Below the pieces are notes generated by a model, which was given only the letters and a program-made list of their open reading frames with translations, was not told the DNA's origin and ran no database searches. 64,000 nucleotides of DNA from Streptomyces spectabilis (GTDB taxonomy: Bacteria > Actinomycetota > Actinomycetes > Streptomycetales > Streptomycetaceae): positions 2,800,501 through 2,864,500 of the forward strand of contig NZ_CP023690.1 of assembly GCF_008704795.1 (NCBI RefSeq), in the 5' to 3' direction. The position numbers and the translations under genes were made by a program. This document shows, in pieces, positions 10,231-19,272 of the stretch (positions within the stretch are counted from its first letter, which is position 1; every line of letters starts with the position of its first letter).

Positions 10231-11816
10231 CAGCGCAGGCTGCGGACGTCCAGCTGGCGCAGCACCCGGTCCACGATCTCCGGGTCGGAGCCGGGCTCGC
10301 TGCGCGCGGCGAGGACCTCGTGCCGGGCGGCCGACATCATCTCGCGCTGGATGCGCTGGACGGCCTTGAAACGGTCGGCGCGCTTGGCGTACCGCTCGCG
10401 CCGCTCGTCGTCGAGGATGTCCGGGCTGATCCGGGCGCCGATGTCGAAGGCGCCGCGCAGGAGCCGCTCGGACAGCTCCTCGGGCAGCTCCTCGACCTCC
10501 TCGATCTCCCGGAGCCGGGTCTTGGCGGCCTTGGCGGCGCGCAGCGCGAGGGCGCGCTCCAGGGCCCGCTCGGCGTCGGTGTCCGCGCGGACGCCGAGCT
10601 TCTTCACCAGCCAGGGCAGCGTCAGGCCCTGGGCGACGAGCGTGGCCATGATGACGCAGAACGCGATGAAGACGACCTCGTCGCGGCCCGGGAACGGGGC
10701 GCCGTCGTCGGTCTTGAGCGGGATGGCGAGGGCGAGCGCGACCGAGGCGACGCCGCGCATCCCGGACCACCACATGACGACGGTCTCGCGCCACGACACC
10801 GGGATCTCCTCGTCGTAGTCGCGCCGCTTGTGCAGCCGCTTGGCGAGCCACGTCGCGGGCAGCAGCCAGAGCAGCCGTACGCCGACGACGACGGCCACGA
10901 CGACGGCGCCCCAGCCGAGCATCTGCCACTCGCGCCCCTCGGAGGTGCCGAAGACGTTGTGCAGTTCGAGCCCGATGAGCCCGAAGGCGACGCCGGTGAC
11001 CAGCGTGTCGACGATCTGCCAGAAGGACTGGCCGGTGATCCGGCCGAGCACGTCATCGGCGTCGACGGCGTTCTCGGCGAGGTAGAGCGCGGTGGTCAGC
11101 ACGGCGAGGACGCCGGAGCCGTGCAGTTCCTCGGCGAGTACGTACGCGACGAACGGCACGAGCAGGGTCAGGCCCGTCTGCAGCGTCGCGTCGGCGAGCA
11201 GGCCCATCAGTTTGTTGCTGAGCCAGCCGAGCGCGAGTCCCACGGCCACGGCGACGACCGCGGAGAGCACCAGCTGGCCGGCGGCCGAGGGCCAGGAGAA
11301 GGTGCCGCTGACGGCGGCGGCGATCGCCACGTGGTAGAGCACGATCGCCGTGACGTCGTTGAACAGGCCCTCGCCCTCCAGGATCGACACCAGGCGCCGC
11401 GGCAGTCCGAGCGACCCGGCCACGGCGGTCGCGGCGACCGGGTCGGGCGGGGCGACGAGCGCGCCGAGGGCGAGCGCGGCGGCCAGCGGCAGGCCCGGCA
11501 CGATCGTGTGCGCGACGGCCGCGACCGCCGCCGTCGTCACGAAGACGAGGGCGACGGCGAGCAGCAGGATGGGGCGGATGTTGGCCGCGAACTGCCGCCA
11601 CGACGTGCGCTGCACGGCGGCGTAGAGCAGCGGCGGAAGGACCAGCGGCAGGATGAAGTCCGGCGGGACGTCCACGTTCGGCACGAAGGGCAGGAACGCG
11701 AGGACGATGCCTCCGAGCGTCATCAGGACCGGCGCGGGAAGCCCGAGCCGGTCCCCCAGCGGCACGGTCACCACGGCCCCCAGCAACAGGACCAGCAACA
11801 GCGCCAGTTGATCCAC
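10230..11816 (-). CDS. Na+/H+ antiporter, CPA1 family
   Basis: Cation/proton exchanger of 528 residues with about 12 membrane helices in residues 1-400. The CPA1 motifs are present: LGALVAPPDPVAATAV (the ion-binding region) and ILEGEGLFNDVTAIVLYH (the ND motif). It is followed by a hydrophilic tail (about 410-528) with heptad-like charged segments, as in bacterial NhaP/YjcE-type Na+/H+ exchangers. The GTG start at 11816 is preceded by GGAGGG about six bases upstream. It lies alone downstream of the acetyltransferase gene. Expected role: Na+ and pH homeostasis; ion specificity is not determined by sequence. Confidence 0.94.
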   Translation of the reverse strand: MDQLALLLVLLLGAVVTVPLGDRLGLPAPVLMTLGGIVLAFLPFVPNVDVPPDFILPLVLPPLLYAAVQRTSWRQFAANIRPILLLAVALVFVTTAAVAAVAHTIVPGLPLAAALALGALVAPPDPVAATAVAGSLGLPRRLVSILEGEGLFNDVTAIVLYHVAIAAAVSGTFSWPSAAGQLVLSAVVAVAVGLALGWLSNKLMGLLADATLQTGLTLLVPFVAYVLAEELHGSGVLAVLTTALYLAENAVDADDVLGRITGQSFWQIVDTLVTGVAFGLIGLELHNVFGTSEGREWQMLGWGAVVVAVVVGVRLLWLLPATWLAKRLHKRRDYDEEIPVSWRETVVMWWSGMRGVASVALALAIPLKTDDGAPFPGRDEVVFIAFCVIMATLVAQGLTLPWLVKKLGVRADTDAERALERALALRAAKAAKTRLREIEEVEELPEELSERLLRGAFDIGARISPDILDDERRERYAKRADRFKAVQRIQREMMSAARHEVLAARSEPGSDPEIVDRVLRQLDVRSLR

Positions 11817-11916
11817 GGGTGCCCTCCGGGAGCCGAGGTCTGCACGATCAGGACCTCAACCTTGCCACGGATGGCCATAAAGGGGGCAAATCACCCGCCA
11901 CGCCGATGGCCCCCGG

Positions 11917-12396
11917 CTAGCGCAGCGCCTTCCGCATGGCCCGGTGCGGAATCCCCGCGTCCGGGAACTCCGGGCCGTACGCCTCGTACCCGAGCCGTTC
12001 GTAGAACCCCAGTGCCTGCGTCTGCGCGTGCAGGTCGACGGCGGCGAGTCCGCGCTCGCGGGCGGCGTCCTCGATGGCCCGGACCAGCGCGGCCCCGGCG
12101 CCGAGCCCCCGCGCGGAGCGCAGCACGGCCAGCCTGCCCAGGGCGCCCACGGTGGCGTCCCCGCCGTTCTTGGCGGCCGCGGCCTCGCCCGTGAGCAGCC
12201 GCCCCGTGCCGAGCGGCGCCCCGTCCTCGCGGGACACCGCGAGGACGTGCACGGCCCCCTGGTCGTACGCGTCGTACTCCAGGTCCTCGGGCACGCCCTG
12301 CTCGGCGACGAACACCTCCTTGCGCACGGCGAAGCAGGCGTCCAGGTCCGCCCGGCCCTCCGCGACCCGGCAGCTCACGCCGCCCGCGGCCGTCAC
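11917..12396 (-). CDS. GNAT family N-acetyltransferase
   Basis: Acetyl-CoA-dependent N-acetyltransferase of 159 residues, ElaA/YjcF-like. [21 protein letters not shown] is followed by the acetyl-CoA loop [18 protein letters not shown] (about 92-110, R/QxxGxG/A) and the terminal [16 protein letters not shown]. The GTG start overlaps the rluD stop as GTGA, so the two genes are translationally coupled. The acyl acceptor is unknown. The coupling with a 23S rRNA pseudouridine synthase is conserved in Streptomyces but has no evident functional explanation. Confidence 0.92.
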   Translation of the reverse strand: MTAAGGVSCRVAEGRADLDACFAVRKEVFVAEQGVPEDLEYDAYDQGAVHVLAVSREDGAPLGTGRLLTGEAAAAKNGGDATVGALGRLAVLRSARGLGAGAALVRAIEDAARERGLAAVDLHAQTQALGFYERLGYEAYGPEFPDAGIPHRAMRKALR

Positions 12397-13334
12397 GCGC
12401 TCTCCGCCCGGACCCGGTCGAGGGCCTGCTGGAGGTCGTCGGGGTAGCCGCTCGCGTACTCGACCCACTGGCCGTCCCCGGGGTGCTCGAAGCCGAGCCG
12501 CACCGCGTGCAGCCACTGGCGGGTCAGGCCCAGGCGTTTGGCGATCGTGGGGTCCGCGCCGTACGTCATGTCGCCGACGCACGGGTGGCGGTGGGCGGCC
12601 ATGTGGACGCGGATCTGGTGGGTGCGGCCCGTCTCCAGCTTGATGTCCAGCAGCGACGCGGAGCGGAAGGCCTCCATCAGGTCGTAGTGCGTGACCGACG
12701 GCTTGCCCTCGGCGGTGACCGCCCACTTGTAGTCGTGGTTCGGGTGGCGGCCGATGGGGGCGTCGATGGTGCCGCTCATGGGGTCGGGGTGGCCCTGCAC
12801 GAGCGCGTTGTACCGCTTGTCGACCGTGCGCTCCTTGAACTGGCGCTTCAGTGACGTGTACGCCCGCTCGGACTTGGCGACCACCATCAGGCCCGAGGTG
12901 CCCACGTCCAGGCGGTGCACGATGCCCTGGCGCTCGGCGGCGCCGGACGTCGAGATGCGGTACCCCGCCGCCGCGAGGCCGCCGATCACGGTGGTGCCGG
13001 TCCAGCCGGGGCTCGGGTGCGCGGCGACGCCGATGGGCTTGACGATCACGACGATGTCCTCGTCGTCGTGCACGATCTCCATGCCCTCGACGGGCTCGGC
13101 GACGAGCTGCACCGGCGCGGGCGCCTGCGGCATCTCCACCTCCAGCCAGGCACCGCCGTGCACGCGCTCGGACTTGCCGGCGACCGCGCCGTCGACCAGC
13201 ACCTTGCCGGCGGCCGCGAGCTCGGCGGCCTTCGTACGGGAGAACCCGAACATGCGCGAGATGGCGGCGTCGACGCGCTCGCCCTCAAGGCCGTCGGGCA
13301 CGGGCAGGGTACGGATCTCGGGAATCGTGCTCAC
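12393..13334 (-). CDS. rluD: RluA/RluD family 23S rRNA pseudouridine synthase
   Basis: Pseudouridine synthase of 313 residues. An S4 RNA-binding domain (about 12-75: [21 protein letters not shown]) precedes the catalytic domain with [16 protein letters not shown] (about 157-172), whose Asp is the nucleophile, and [13 protein letters not shown]. RluD isomerises uridines in helix 69 of 23S rRNA. The start was moved to GTG 13334, because the longer open frame upstream is Arg-rich shadow sequence overlapping lspA. It lies 68 bp downstream of lspA and is coupled to the acetyltransferase by GTGA. Which uridines it modifies is inferred from the family. Confidence 0.95.
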   Translation of the reverse strand: MSTIPEIRTLPVPDGLEGERVDAAISRMFGFSRTKAAELAAAGKVLVDGAVAGKSERVHGGAWLEVEMPQAPAPVQLVAEPVEGMEIVHDDEDIVVIVKPIGVAAHPSPGWTGTTVIGGLAAAGYRISTSGAAERQGIVHRLDVGTSGLMVVAKSERAYTSLKRQFKERTVDKRYNALVQGHPDPMSGTIDAPIGRHPNHDYKWAVTAEGKPSVTHYDLMEAFRSASLLDIKLETGRTHQIRVHMAAHRHPCVGDMTYGADPTIAKRLGLTRQWLHAVRLGFEHPGDGQWVEYASGYPDDLQQALDRVRAESA

Positions 13335-13402
13335 CCCACGAGTATGCAGGAGGGGGCGGACACTCCCGTACCGAAGGCCCCACGCGCGGCCTCCGGGGCG
13401 GG

Positions 13403-13990
13403 TCAGTCCTTGTGCACGGTCCCGTCCGGGTCGAGCCCGCGGAAGGAGAGCAGCACGATCAGGATGCCGCCGCAGACGATCGCCGAGTCCGCGAGGTTGA
13501 ACACCGCGAAGCCCTTGGGAGCGATGAAGTCGACGACCGCGCCCTTGAAGACGCCGGGCGAGCGGAAGATCCGGTCGGTCAGGTTGCCGAGCGCGCCGCC
13601 GAGCAGCAGTCCGAGCGCGATCGCCCACGGCAGGCTGTACAGCTTGCGCGCGAGGCGGGCGATCACCACGATCACGCCCGCGGCGATCACCGTGAAGATG
13701 ATGGTGTAGGCCTCGCCCATGCCGAAGGCGGCGCCCGCGTTGCGGATCGCGTTGAAGCGCAGCAGGTCACCGACCACGTCGATGGGCTCGTGGTGCTCCA
13801 GCTTGGCGACCACGATCATCTTGCTGACGAGGTCCAGGGCGTACGCGACCAGGGCCACGCCGAACAGCACGGCGATCTTGCGCTTGCCCCGGGACCGCCG
13901 CTCGCTCTCGGCGTCCTGCCCGCCGCCGTCGGCGCCGTGCTCTGCCTCAGGGATGTCCGGCGTACCGATGATGCGCTCCGCCTCTGCCAC
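13403..13990 (-). CDS. lspA: Lipoprotein signal peptidase (signal peptidase II)
   Basis: Aspartyl membrane protease of 195 residues that cleaves signal peptides from diacylglyceryl-prolipoproteins. A long hydrophilic N-terminus (1-37) precedes four helices. The conserved regions are [17 protein letters not shown] and FNLADSAI; the Asp residues of the last two are the catalytic pair. GTG 13990 has GAGGG six bases upstream. First gene of an lspA-rluD-acetyltransferase run. The charged extension is usual in actinomycetes. Confidence 0.96.
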   Translation of the reverse strand: MAEAERIIGTPDIPEAEHGADGGGQDAESERRSRGKRKIAVLFGVALVAYALDLVSKMIVVAKLEHHEPIDVVGDLLRFNAIRNAGAAFGMGEAYTIIFTVIAAGVIVVIARLARKLYSLPWAIALGLLLGGALGNLTDRIFRSPGVFKGAVVDFIAPKGFAVFNLADSAIVCGGILIVLLSFRGLDPDGTVHKD

Positions 13991-14067
13991 GTGAATCCCT
14001 CAACCTAGGTACCTGACTGGGACGAGGGTACGGCACACGCATGCGGCCCCAGCCGTCCAGGCCGTGC

Positions 14068-15342
14068 TCAGGAGCGCCGTTCCTGCTTCTGCTTGCACTC
14101 GACACACAGGGTCGCTCGCGGGAAGGCCTGCATGCGGGCCTTGCCGATCGCGTTGCCGCAGTTCTCGCAGAGGCCGTACGTGCCCGCGTCGAGGCGCTCC
14201 AGGGCGCGCTCGGTCTGCTCCAGCATCTCCCGGGCGTTCGCGGCCAGGGCCATCTCGTGCTCGCGGGTGATGTTCTTGGTGCCGGTGTCCGCCTGGTCGT
14301 CCCCCGCGCCGTCCCCGGAGTCCCGCATCAGGCCCGCGAGGGACGTCTCGGACGCCTCGATCTCGGCGCGAAGGCGCATGGTCTCCGTCATCAGCTCGGT
14401 CCGCGCCTCGGCGACCTCGGCCGGGGTCCACGGGTCCTCACCCGGCCGCACCGCGAGCTCGCCGGGCGTGGCCGCGGCCCGTGCCTTCGGTACCGTTCCC
14501 GCCTTCGTCGTGGCCTCCGCCTGCTGCGTCGCCGTCGCCGTGCCCGGAGTCTTCTTCGCAACCACCGTCGTGGCTCCCGTCGTCTCCGCGGCCTGAGCCG
14601 CATCCTCGGCCGCGGGCGCGGCCGTCTTCTTGGCCGAACGTGTGCCGGTCCCCCGGTCCTTCGCCGTGGCCTCCGTCCCCTTCTTGGACGCGCCACGACC
14701 CCCGCTCACCTGCTTGCCGACGGCAGCTCCTCCCGCCTCGCCCTCACCCTCGCTCCCGCCCGCCGCCTTGGCGGACACGGTCTTCTTGGCCGCCGCCTTC
14801 TTGGTCGCGGTCTTCTTGACCACGGTTTTGGTGGTCACCGTCTTCTTGGCGGTCTTCTTGGCCGCCGCCTTCTTCACCGGTGGCGTCTGCTCGGCGCCCG
14901 GCTCCTCGGACGCGGCTTTCGCGGCCGCCGTCTTCTTGGCAGCGGTCTTCTTGGCGACAGTTTTCTTGGCAGCGCTCTTCTTGGCAGCGGTCTCCTCGGT
15001 CGCGGTCTTCTTGCTCGCGACCTTCTTGGCTGCCGTCTTCTTGGCCGCCGTCTTCTCCGCCGTCGCCTTCTTGGCTGCCGTTTCCTTGGCGGCAGCCTTC
15101 TTGGCAGCGGTCCCGGAGGCACCGGAGGCAGCGGCACCCTTCTTGGCCGCGGCCTTCTTGGCGGCAGCCTTCGTAGCGGTCTTCTTCGGCTCCTCGGCGG
15201 CGGATCCCACCGCCTTGCCCGCCCGTACGGTCTTCACGGCGCGGGACGCCTTGCCGCCCCCTCCTCCGGCCGCCCCGTCGGCCCCCGCGGCTGTGGATCT
15301 GCTGGACGCCGACTGCTGTACGGCGGTCTTCTTCGCCACCAT
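14068..15342 (-). CDS. ddbA: Histone H1-like/DksA-like fusion protein DdbA (TraR/DksA zinc finger)
   Basis: Protein of 424 residues. The N-terminal two thirds (about 1-290) are Lys/Ala-rich with dozens of AAKKT-type repeats, like the tails of eukaryotic linker histones and a DNA-binding module. The C-terminus is a DksA/TraR domain with a coiled-coil region, DSGDGA (the DxxDxA tip motif of DksA) and a four-cysteine zinc finger CENC...CVEC (Cys 392, 395, 413, 416). This architecture matches the Streptomyces protein DdbA (SCO2075 type), reported to bind DNA as well as act like DksA. ATG 15342 has AAGGGG eight bases upstream. It is divergent from ileS. Role in nucleoid structure and stringent-type control is inferred from the homologue. 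Confidence 0.9.
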   Translation of the reverse strand: MVAKKTAVQQSASSRSTAAGADGAAGGGGGKASRAVKTVRAGKAVGSAAEEPKKTATKAAAKKAAAKKGAAASGASGTAAKKAAAKETAAKKATAEKTAAKKTAAKKVASKKTATEETAAKKSAAKKTVAKKTAAKKTAAAKAASEEPGAEQTPPVKKAAAKKTAKKTVTTKTVVKKTATKKAAAKKTVSAKAAGGSEGEGEAGGAAVGKQVSGGRGASKKGTEATAKDRGTGTRSAKKTAAPAAEDAAQAAETTGATTVVAKKTPGTATATQQAEATTKAGTVPKARAAATPGELAVRPGEDPWTPAEVAEARTELMTETMRLRAEIEASETSLAGLMRDSGDGAGDDQADTGTKNITREHEMALAANAREMLEQTERALERLDAGTYGLCENCGNAIGKARMQAFPRATLCVECKQKQERRS

Positions 15343-15628
15343 GGCCGCGGCCCCTTCACATATTGTGATCTTGCTCGCGAATCGTGCTGGGACGATAAAT
15401 CGACTCCAGGCCCGCGGCAACGGGGCACGCCGCCCGATTCGCCCGCCCCACGGGTGCCGCGCGGCGAGCCTTCATGCGTTGTGCCCAGCTCCCCGCCCCG
15501 TAATCCGCCGACCGGGGCGCACCGGGACACGTTGGCGCGCGTCTCGCCATTCGGGTCAGTGGGGCCCGCGCGCCCCGCACCGTCCGGAGCCCGCCGAAAT
15601 CCGGTGGGCCGCCCCTCCCCGGGCGCCG
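15343..15628. other. Intergenic region between ddbA and the ileS promoter
   Basis: No gene is supported. It holds the inverted repeat TCACATATTGTGA (15356-15368) just upstream of the ddbA Shine-Dalgarno, where it could overlap the ddbA promoter. Nothing else stands out apart from GC-rich sequence. Confidence 0.5.
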
Positions 15629-15634
15629 TACACT
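15629..15634 (+). promoter_or_regulatory. Candidate -10 element of ileS leader
   Basis: TACACT lies about seven bases upstream of the apparent first base of the T-box leader. The -35 region is not well defined. Confidence 0.4.
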
Positions 15635-15640
15635 GGCCGG

Positions 15641-15931
15641 AGCGAGAAGCGTGGATGGGGACGAGTAGCGACGTACGCAGCCATGAGCGACCCGGGGACG
15701 GTGAGAGCCCGGGGGCGAGCGCGACGTGAAGATCACCCCGGAGCCGCCGGAGGAAAGCCGCAGCCCACAGCCGTACCGGCCGGGCCGAAGCGAGTAGAAC
15801 CGGCATCGCGACCCCAATGAGGGGGCCGTCAGGAGCGCCACCGGCGCCAGGACGGCCAAGGAGGGTGGTACCGCGGGAGCGCAGAAAGCCTCTCGTCCCT
15901 CCGACGGAACGGAACGCACGTCCGCCGGAGG
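15641..15931 (+). ncRNA. Isoleucine T-box leader (translational type) upstream of ileS
   Basis: A 290-nt leader with the hallmarks of an actinobacterial T-box. Stem I contains the specifier region GTGAAGATCACC with the Ile codon ATC at 15732-15734. The T-box proper AGGGTGGTACCGCGG is at 15862-15876. Instead of a terminator, CCTCCG (15898-15903) can pair with CGGAGG (15926-15931), the ileS Shine-Dalgarno. Uncharged tRNA-Ile is expected to stabilise the antisequestrator and free the ribosome-binding site, so IleS rises when isoleucylation fails. Confidence 0.9.
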
Positions 15932-15940
15932 AAGCGCGAT

Positions 15941-18900
15941 ATGACGCCGCCGCAGTACCGCCAGGTACCCGCCCAGGTCGACCTGCCCGCCCTCGAGCAC
16001 GCCGTGCTCGACTTCTGGCGCGAGCAGAAGATCTTCGCCAAGACCCTGGAGCAGTCCGAGGGCCGCCCCGAGTGGGTGTTCTACGAGGGCCCGCCCACCG
16101 CCAACGGCATGCCGGGCGCCCACCACATCGAGGCCCGCGTCTTCAAGGACGTCTTCCCGCGCTTCCGCACCATGCGCGGCTACCACGTGGCCCGCAAGGC
16201 CGGCTGGGACTGCCACGGCCTGCCCGTCGAGCTGGCGGTCGAGAAGGAGCTCGGCTTCAACGGCAAGAAGGACATCGAGGCGTACGGCATCGCCGCGTTC
16301 AACGCCAAGTGCCGCGAGTCCGTGACCCGCCACACCGACGCCTTCGCCGAGCTCACGACCCGCATGGGCTACTGGGTCGACCTGGACGACGCGTACCGCA
16401 CCATGAACCCGGAGTACGTGGACTCCGTCTGGTGGTCCCTGAAGGAGATCTTCAAGAAGGACCTCCTCGTCCAGGACCACCGCGTCGCCCCCTGGTGCCC
16501 CCGCTGCGGCACCGGCCTCTCCGACCACGAGCTGGCGCAGGGCTACGAGACGGTCGTCGACCCGTCCGTCTACGTCCGCTTCCCCGTCACCGGCGGCCCC
16601 CTCGCGGGCGAGGCCGCCTTCCTGGTGTGGACGACGACCCCGTGGACCCTGGTGTCCAACACGGCCGTCGCCGCGCACCCGGACGTCACCTATGTGGTGG
16701 CCACCGACGGCAAGGAGAAGCTGGTCGTCGCCGAGCCCCTGGTGGAGAAGGCCCTCGGCGAGGGCTGGGAGACCACGGGCCAGAAGTTCACGGGCGCCGA
16801 GATGGAGCGCTGGACCTACCAGCGCCCCTTCGACCTTGTGGAGTTCCCCGCCGAGGCCCACTTCGTCGTCAACGCCGACTACGTGACCACGGAGGACGGC
16901 ACCGGTCTCGTCCACCAGTCCCCCGCCTTCGGTGAGGACGACCTCAAGGTCTGCCGGTCGTACGGCCTGCCCGTCGTGAACCCCGTCCGCCCGGACGGCA
17001 CCTTCGAGGAGGACGTCCCGCTGGTCGGCGGCGTCTTCTTCAAGAAGGCCGACGAGACGCTCACCAAGAACCTGGACGACCGCGGCCTGCTCTTCAAGCA
17101 CATCGCGTACGAGCACAGCTACCCCCACTGCTGGCGCTGCCACACCGCGCTCCTCTACTACGCGCAGCCGTCCTGGTACATCCGCACCACGGCCGTCAAG
17201 GACCGCCTCCTCCAGGAGAACGAGAAGACCAACTGGTTCCCCGACTCGGTCAAGCACGGCCGCTTCGGCGACTGGCTGACCAACAACGTCGACTGGGCCC
17301 TGTCCCGCAACCGCTACTGGGGCACCCCGCTGCCCATCTGGCGCTGCGAGGAAGGCCATCTGACCTGCGTCGGCTCCCGTCAGGAGCTGACCGAGCTGAC
17401 CGGCACCGACCAGTCGGACCTCGACCCGCACCGCCCGTTCATCGACGACGTCACCTTCACCTGCACCCACGAGGGCTGCTCCCTCGAGGCGGTGCGCGTG
17501 CCGGAGGTCATCGACGCCTGGTACGACTCGGGCTCGATGCCGTTCGCACAGTGGGGCTACCCGTACAAGAACAAGGAACTGTTCGAGTCCCGCTACCCGG
17601 CGCAGTTCATCAGCGAGGCCATCGACCAGACCCGCGGCTGGTTCTACACGCTGATGGCCGTCGGCACGCTCGTCTTCGACAAGTCGAGCTACGAGAACGT
17701 CGTCTGCCTCGGCCACATCCTCGCCGAGGACGGCCGCAAGATGTCCAAGCACCTGGGCAACATCCTGCAGCCGATCCCGCTGATGGACCAGCACGGCGCC
17801 GACGCCGTGCGCTGGTTCATGGCCGCGGGCGGCTCCCCCTGGGCGGCCCGCCGCGTGGGCCACGGCACGATCCAGGAGGTCGTCCGCAAGACCCTCCTGA
17901 CGTACTGGAACACGGTCGCCTTCCAGGCGCTGTACGCCCGGACGTCGACGTGGGCCCCCTCGGACGCCGACCCGGCGTCCGCCGACCGCCCGCTCCTGGA
18001 CCGCTGGCTGCTCAGCGAGCTGCACGCGCTCACCGACCAGGTGACGCAGGCCCTGGAGTCCTACGACACCCAGCGCGCGGGCAAGCTCCTGTCCGCCTTC
18101 GTCGACAACCTCTCCAACTGGTACGTCCGCCGCTCGCGCCGCCGCTTCTGGCAGGGTGACAAGGCGGCCCTTCGCACCCTGCACGAGGTCGTCGAGACGG
18201 TCACGCGGCTGCTCGCGCCGCTGACGCCGTTCATCACCGAGCGCGTCTGGCAGGACCTGATCGTCCCCGTCACCCCGGACGCCCCGGAGTCGGTGCACCT
18301 CACCAGCTGGCCCGAGGCCGACCTCTCGGCCGTCGACCCGGAGCTCTCGCGGCAGATGGCCCTGGTCCGCCGTCTGGTGGAGCTGGGCCGCGCCTCGCGT
18401 GCGGAGTCGGGCGTCAAGACCCGCCAGCCGCTGTCCCGCGCGCTGGTCGCGGCCACCGGCTTCGAGGCGCTCGGCGACGAACTGCGCGCCCAGATCACCG
18501 AAGAGCTGAACGTCTCCTCGCTCGCCTCCCTCTCCGAGGTCGGCGGCTCCCTGGTCGACACGACGGCGAAGGCGAACTTCCGCGCCCTCGGCAAGCGGTT
18601 CGGCAAGGGCGTCCAGGCCGTGGCCAAGGCGGTCGCGGAGGCCGACGCGGCCGCGCTCTCCCTCGCGCTCCGCGAGGGCACGGCGTCGGTCGAGGTCGAC
18701 GGCGAGACCGTGACGCTCGCTCCGGACGAGGTCATCATCACCGAAACCCCGCGCGAGGGCTGGTCGGTGGCGTCCGACTCCGGCGCCACGGTCGCCCTCG
18801 ACCTGGAGCTCACGGACGAACTGCGCCGCGCGGGCCTCGCCCGTGACGCGATCCGCATGATCCAGGAGGCCCGCAAGAACAGCGGCCTGGACGTCGCGGA

Positions 18901-19084
18901 CCGCATCGCACTGCGCTGGGCCTCCACGGACGAGGCCACGGTCACGGCCCTCACGGACCACGCCGCGCTCATCGCCGACGAGGTCCTGGCAACGGACTTC
19001 GCCTCCGGCGACGCGGACGACAGCTACGGCGAGCCGTTCAAGGACGACTCGCTGAACCTGACGTTCCGCCTCCGCAAGGCGTAA
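15941..19084 (+). CDS. ileS: Isoleucyl-tRNA synthetase
   Basis: Class I aminoacyl-tRNA synthetase of 1047 residues that attaches isoleucine to tRNA-Ile. The HIGH-type motif lies in PPTANGMPGAHHIEAR (about residue 48-60), the editing CP1 domain follows with WTTTPWTL, and the second signature is KMSKH in GRKMSKHLGN (about residue 598). The size and sequence are of the long, eukaryote-like type common in actinomycetes, associated with tolerance to mupirocin in that class. ATG 15941 follows GGAGG by nine bases, and this Shine-Dalgarno is part of the T-box sequestrator. A 23-bp terminator follows. Confidence 0.98.
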   Translation: MTPPQYRQVPAQVDLPALEHAVLDFWREQKIFAKTLEQSEGRPEWVFYEGPPTANGMPGAHHIEARVFKDVFPRFRTMRGYHVARKAGWDCHGLPVELAVEKELGFNGKKDIEAYGIAAFNAKCRESVTRHTDAFAELTTRMGYWVDLDDAYRTMNPEYVDSVWWSLKEIFKKDLLVQDHRVAPWCPRCGTGLSDHELAQGYETVVDPSVYVRFPVTGGPLAGEAAFLVWTTTPWTLVSNTAVAAHPDVTYVVATDGKEKLVVAEPLVEKALGEGWETTGQKFTGAEMERWTYQRPFDLVEFPAEAHFVVNADYVTTEDGTGLVHQSPAFGEDDLKVCRSYGLPVVNPVRPDGTFEEDVPLVGGVFFKKADETLTKNLDDRGLLFKHIAYEHSYPHCWRCHTALLYYAQPSWYIRTTAVKDRLLQENEKTNWFPDSVKHGRFGDWLTNNVDWALSRNRYWGTPLPIWRCEEGHLTCVGSRQELTELTGTDQSDLDPHRPFIDDVTFTCTHEGCSLEAVRVPEVIDAWYDSGSMPFAQWGYPYKNKELFESRYPAQFISEAIDQTRGWFYTLMAVGTLVFDKSSYENVVCLGHILAEDGRKMSKHLGNILQPIPLMDQHGADAVRWFMAAGGSPWAARRVGHGTIQEVVRKTLLTYWNTVAFQALYARTSTWAPSDADPASADRPLLDRWLLSELHALTDQVTQALESYDTQRAGKLLSAFVDNLSNWYVRRSRRRFWQGDKAALRTLHEVVETVTRLLAPLTPFITERVWQDLIVPVTPDAPESVHLTSWPEADLSAVDPELSRQMALVRRLVELGRASRAESGVKTRQPLSRALVAATGFEALGDELRAQITEELNVSSLASLSEVGGSLVDTTAKANFRALGKRFGKGVQAVAKAVAEADAAALSLALREGTASVEVDGETVTLAPDEVIITETPREGWSVASDSGATVALDLELTDELRRAGLARDAIRMIQEARKNSGLDVADRIALRWASTDEATVTALTDHAALIADEVLATDFASGDADDSYGEPFKDDSLNLTFRLRKA

Positions 19085-19091
19085 GAGCAAC

Positions 19092-19140
19092 GACGAAGGC
19101 CCGGTCCCGCCAAGCTGCTTGGCGGGACCGGGCCTTCGTC
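19092..19140 (+). terminator. Strong terminator after ileS
   Basis: Perfect 23-bp inverted repeat (left arm 19092-19114, right arm 19118-19140) with a 3-nt loop, beginning 7 bases after the ileS stop codon. Confidence 0.92.
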
Positions 19141-19200
19141 ACATCCCCGACCGGGAGGGACGCATGGACCGTGAGCACGACGGGGCACGGTGCGCACAAA

Positions 19201-19237
19201 AGGGCGGAGCCCCCGGGGAATCCGGGGGCTCCGCCCT
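19201..19237 (-). terminator. Terminator downstream of divIVA
   Basis: Perfect 16-bp inverted repeat AGGGCGGAGCCCCCGG / CCGGGGGCTCCGCCCT with a 5-nt loop, 35 bases past the divIVA stop. It closes the dcw cluster transcription unit and may also act as a back-up for ileS. Confidence 0.9.
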
Positions 19238-19272
19238 GAACGCTGCCGACGCCTATGGCGTGGTGACGCCCG

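Noticed and set aside
13335..13628. N-terminal extension of RluD by 98 residues
   Set aside because: The extension is Arg-rich shadow sequence overlapping lspA; the GTG at 13334 gives the normal S4 domain start.
14700..15300. CRISPR-like or satellite repeat
   Set aside because: The repeats are in-frame Lys/Ala codons of ddbA with variable spacing and no unique spacers.
15356..19090. A 1244-codon open frame antisense to ileS, and similar long antisense frames opposite phoD, murE, ftsI and others
   Set aside because: Long non-stop antisense frames are expected in very GC-rich DNA; their products are Val/Ala/Gly/Arg-biased with no motifs, and the sense strands encode well-known proteins.
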